DNA of 6,460 nucleotides from Desulfofustis sp. (GTDB taxonomy: Bacteria > Desulfobacterota > Desulfobulbia > Desulfobulbales > Desulfocapsaceae), in NCBI GenBank assembly GCA_029287755.1, contig JARFQM010000270.1, positions 1 to 6,460 of the forward strand, in the 5' to 3' direction. Position 1 is the first letter of the stretch, and each line of letters starts with the position of its first letter. Below are positions 6,411 to 6,460 of this stretch, one piece after another. A program made the translations under genes and the position numbers. The notes below the pieces were generated by a model that saw only the letters and a program-made list of their open reading frames with translations, was not told the origin of the DNA and did no database searches.

Positions 6411-6460
6411 TAAAAGTTTGTCGATCTTCGAACAAGTCCTTCGCCGGTGGCTTCTGGGTT
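6410..6460 (-). CDS. Possible 3' end of an upstream gene (16 codons), unidentified
   Basis: From the window edge one minus-strand frame reads 16 codons, ending ...L-V-R-R-S-T-N-F and a TAG stop at 6412-6410 that touches the ribosome site of the phosphotransferase gene. This is the arrangement expected at an operon junction. By context the gene could be the EIIBC permease of the same PTS, but the visible residues match no motif I recognise. A 16-codon open frame has a substantial probability by chance, so this is tentative. Confidence 0.35.
   Translation of the reverse strand, partial: NPEATGEGLVRRSTNF

Noticed and set aside
6399..6460. Upstream extension of the phosphotransferase reading frame to the window edge
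   Set aside because: The frame is open, but it contains no start codon, and a good ribosome site sits directly before the ATG at 6398.

Overview
The window holds four genes with confident calls and one gene tail, all on the minus strand. In transcription order (high to low coordinate) they form a carbohydrate catabolism cluster built around a phosphotransferase system (PTS). They are: the possible last 16 codons of an upstream gene; a three-domain EIIA-HPr-Enzyme I multiphosphoryl transfer protein; a 578-residue zinc-type medium-chain dehydrogenase that resembles sugar-phosphate reductases; a PfkB-family hexose-phosphate kinase (1-phosphofructokinase / tagatose-6-phosphate kinase group); and, after a 246-base gap, a class II ketose-bisphosphate aldolase cut by the left edge.

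The chemistry forms one route. A sugar or hexitol is phosphorylated on import. The dehydrogenase would interconvert polyol-phosphate and keto-phosphate. The kinase would make a ketohexose 1,6-bisphosphate, and the aldolase would split it into two trioses. The substrate cannot be fixed from this window, because the EIIBC permease that sets specificity is not inside it. Fructose, tagatose, sorbose, galactitol, sorbitol or mannitol type substrates all remain possible. The first three genes are tightly packed (32 and 3 bases apart), each with a good Shine-Dalgarno sequence. The kinase's ribosome site lies within the end of the dehydrogenase gene.

The 820-1065 gap is the only notable non-coding stretch. 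It holds a small hairpin with flanking direct repeats after the kinase stop, a perfect 12-base palindrome next to an extended -10 promoter for the aldolase, and a G-rich tract in the predicted aldolase leader. No RNA gene, insertion sequence, CRISPR array or regulator gene was seen.

The moderate base composition, AGGAG-type ribosome sites and the EIIA-HPr-EI fusion suggest a bacterium, most likely a Gram-negative proteobacterium; this placement is a weak inference. The most unusual points are the tandem (one copy degenerate) Rossmann domains in the dehydrogenase, the replacement of a usually conserved Asn in the aldolase substrate motif, and the palindrome/promoter/G-tract arrangement before the aldolase gene.
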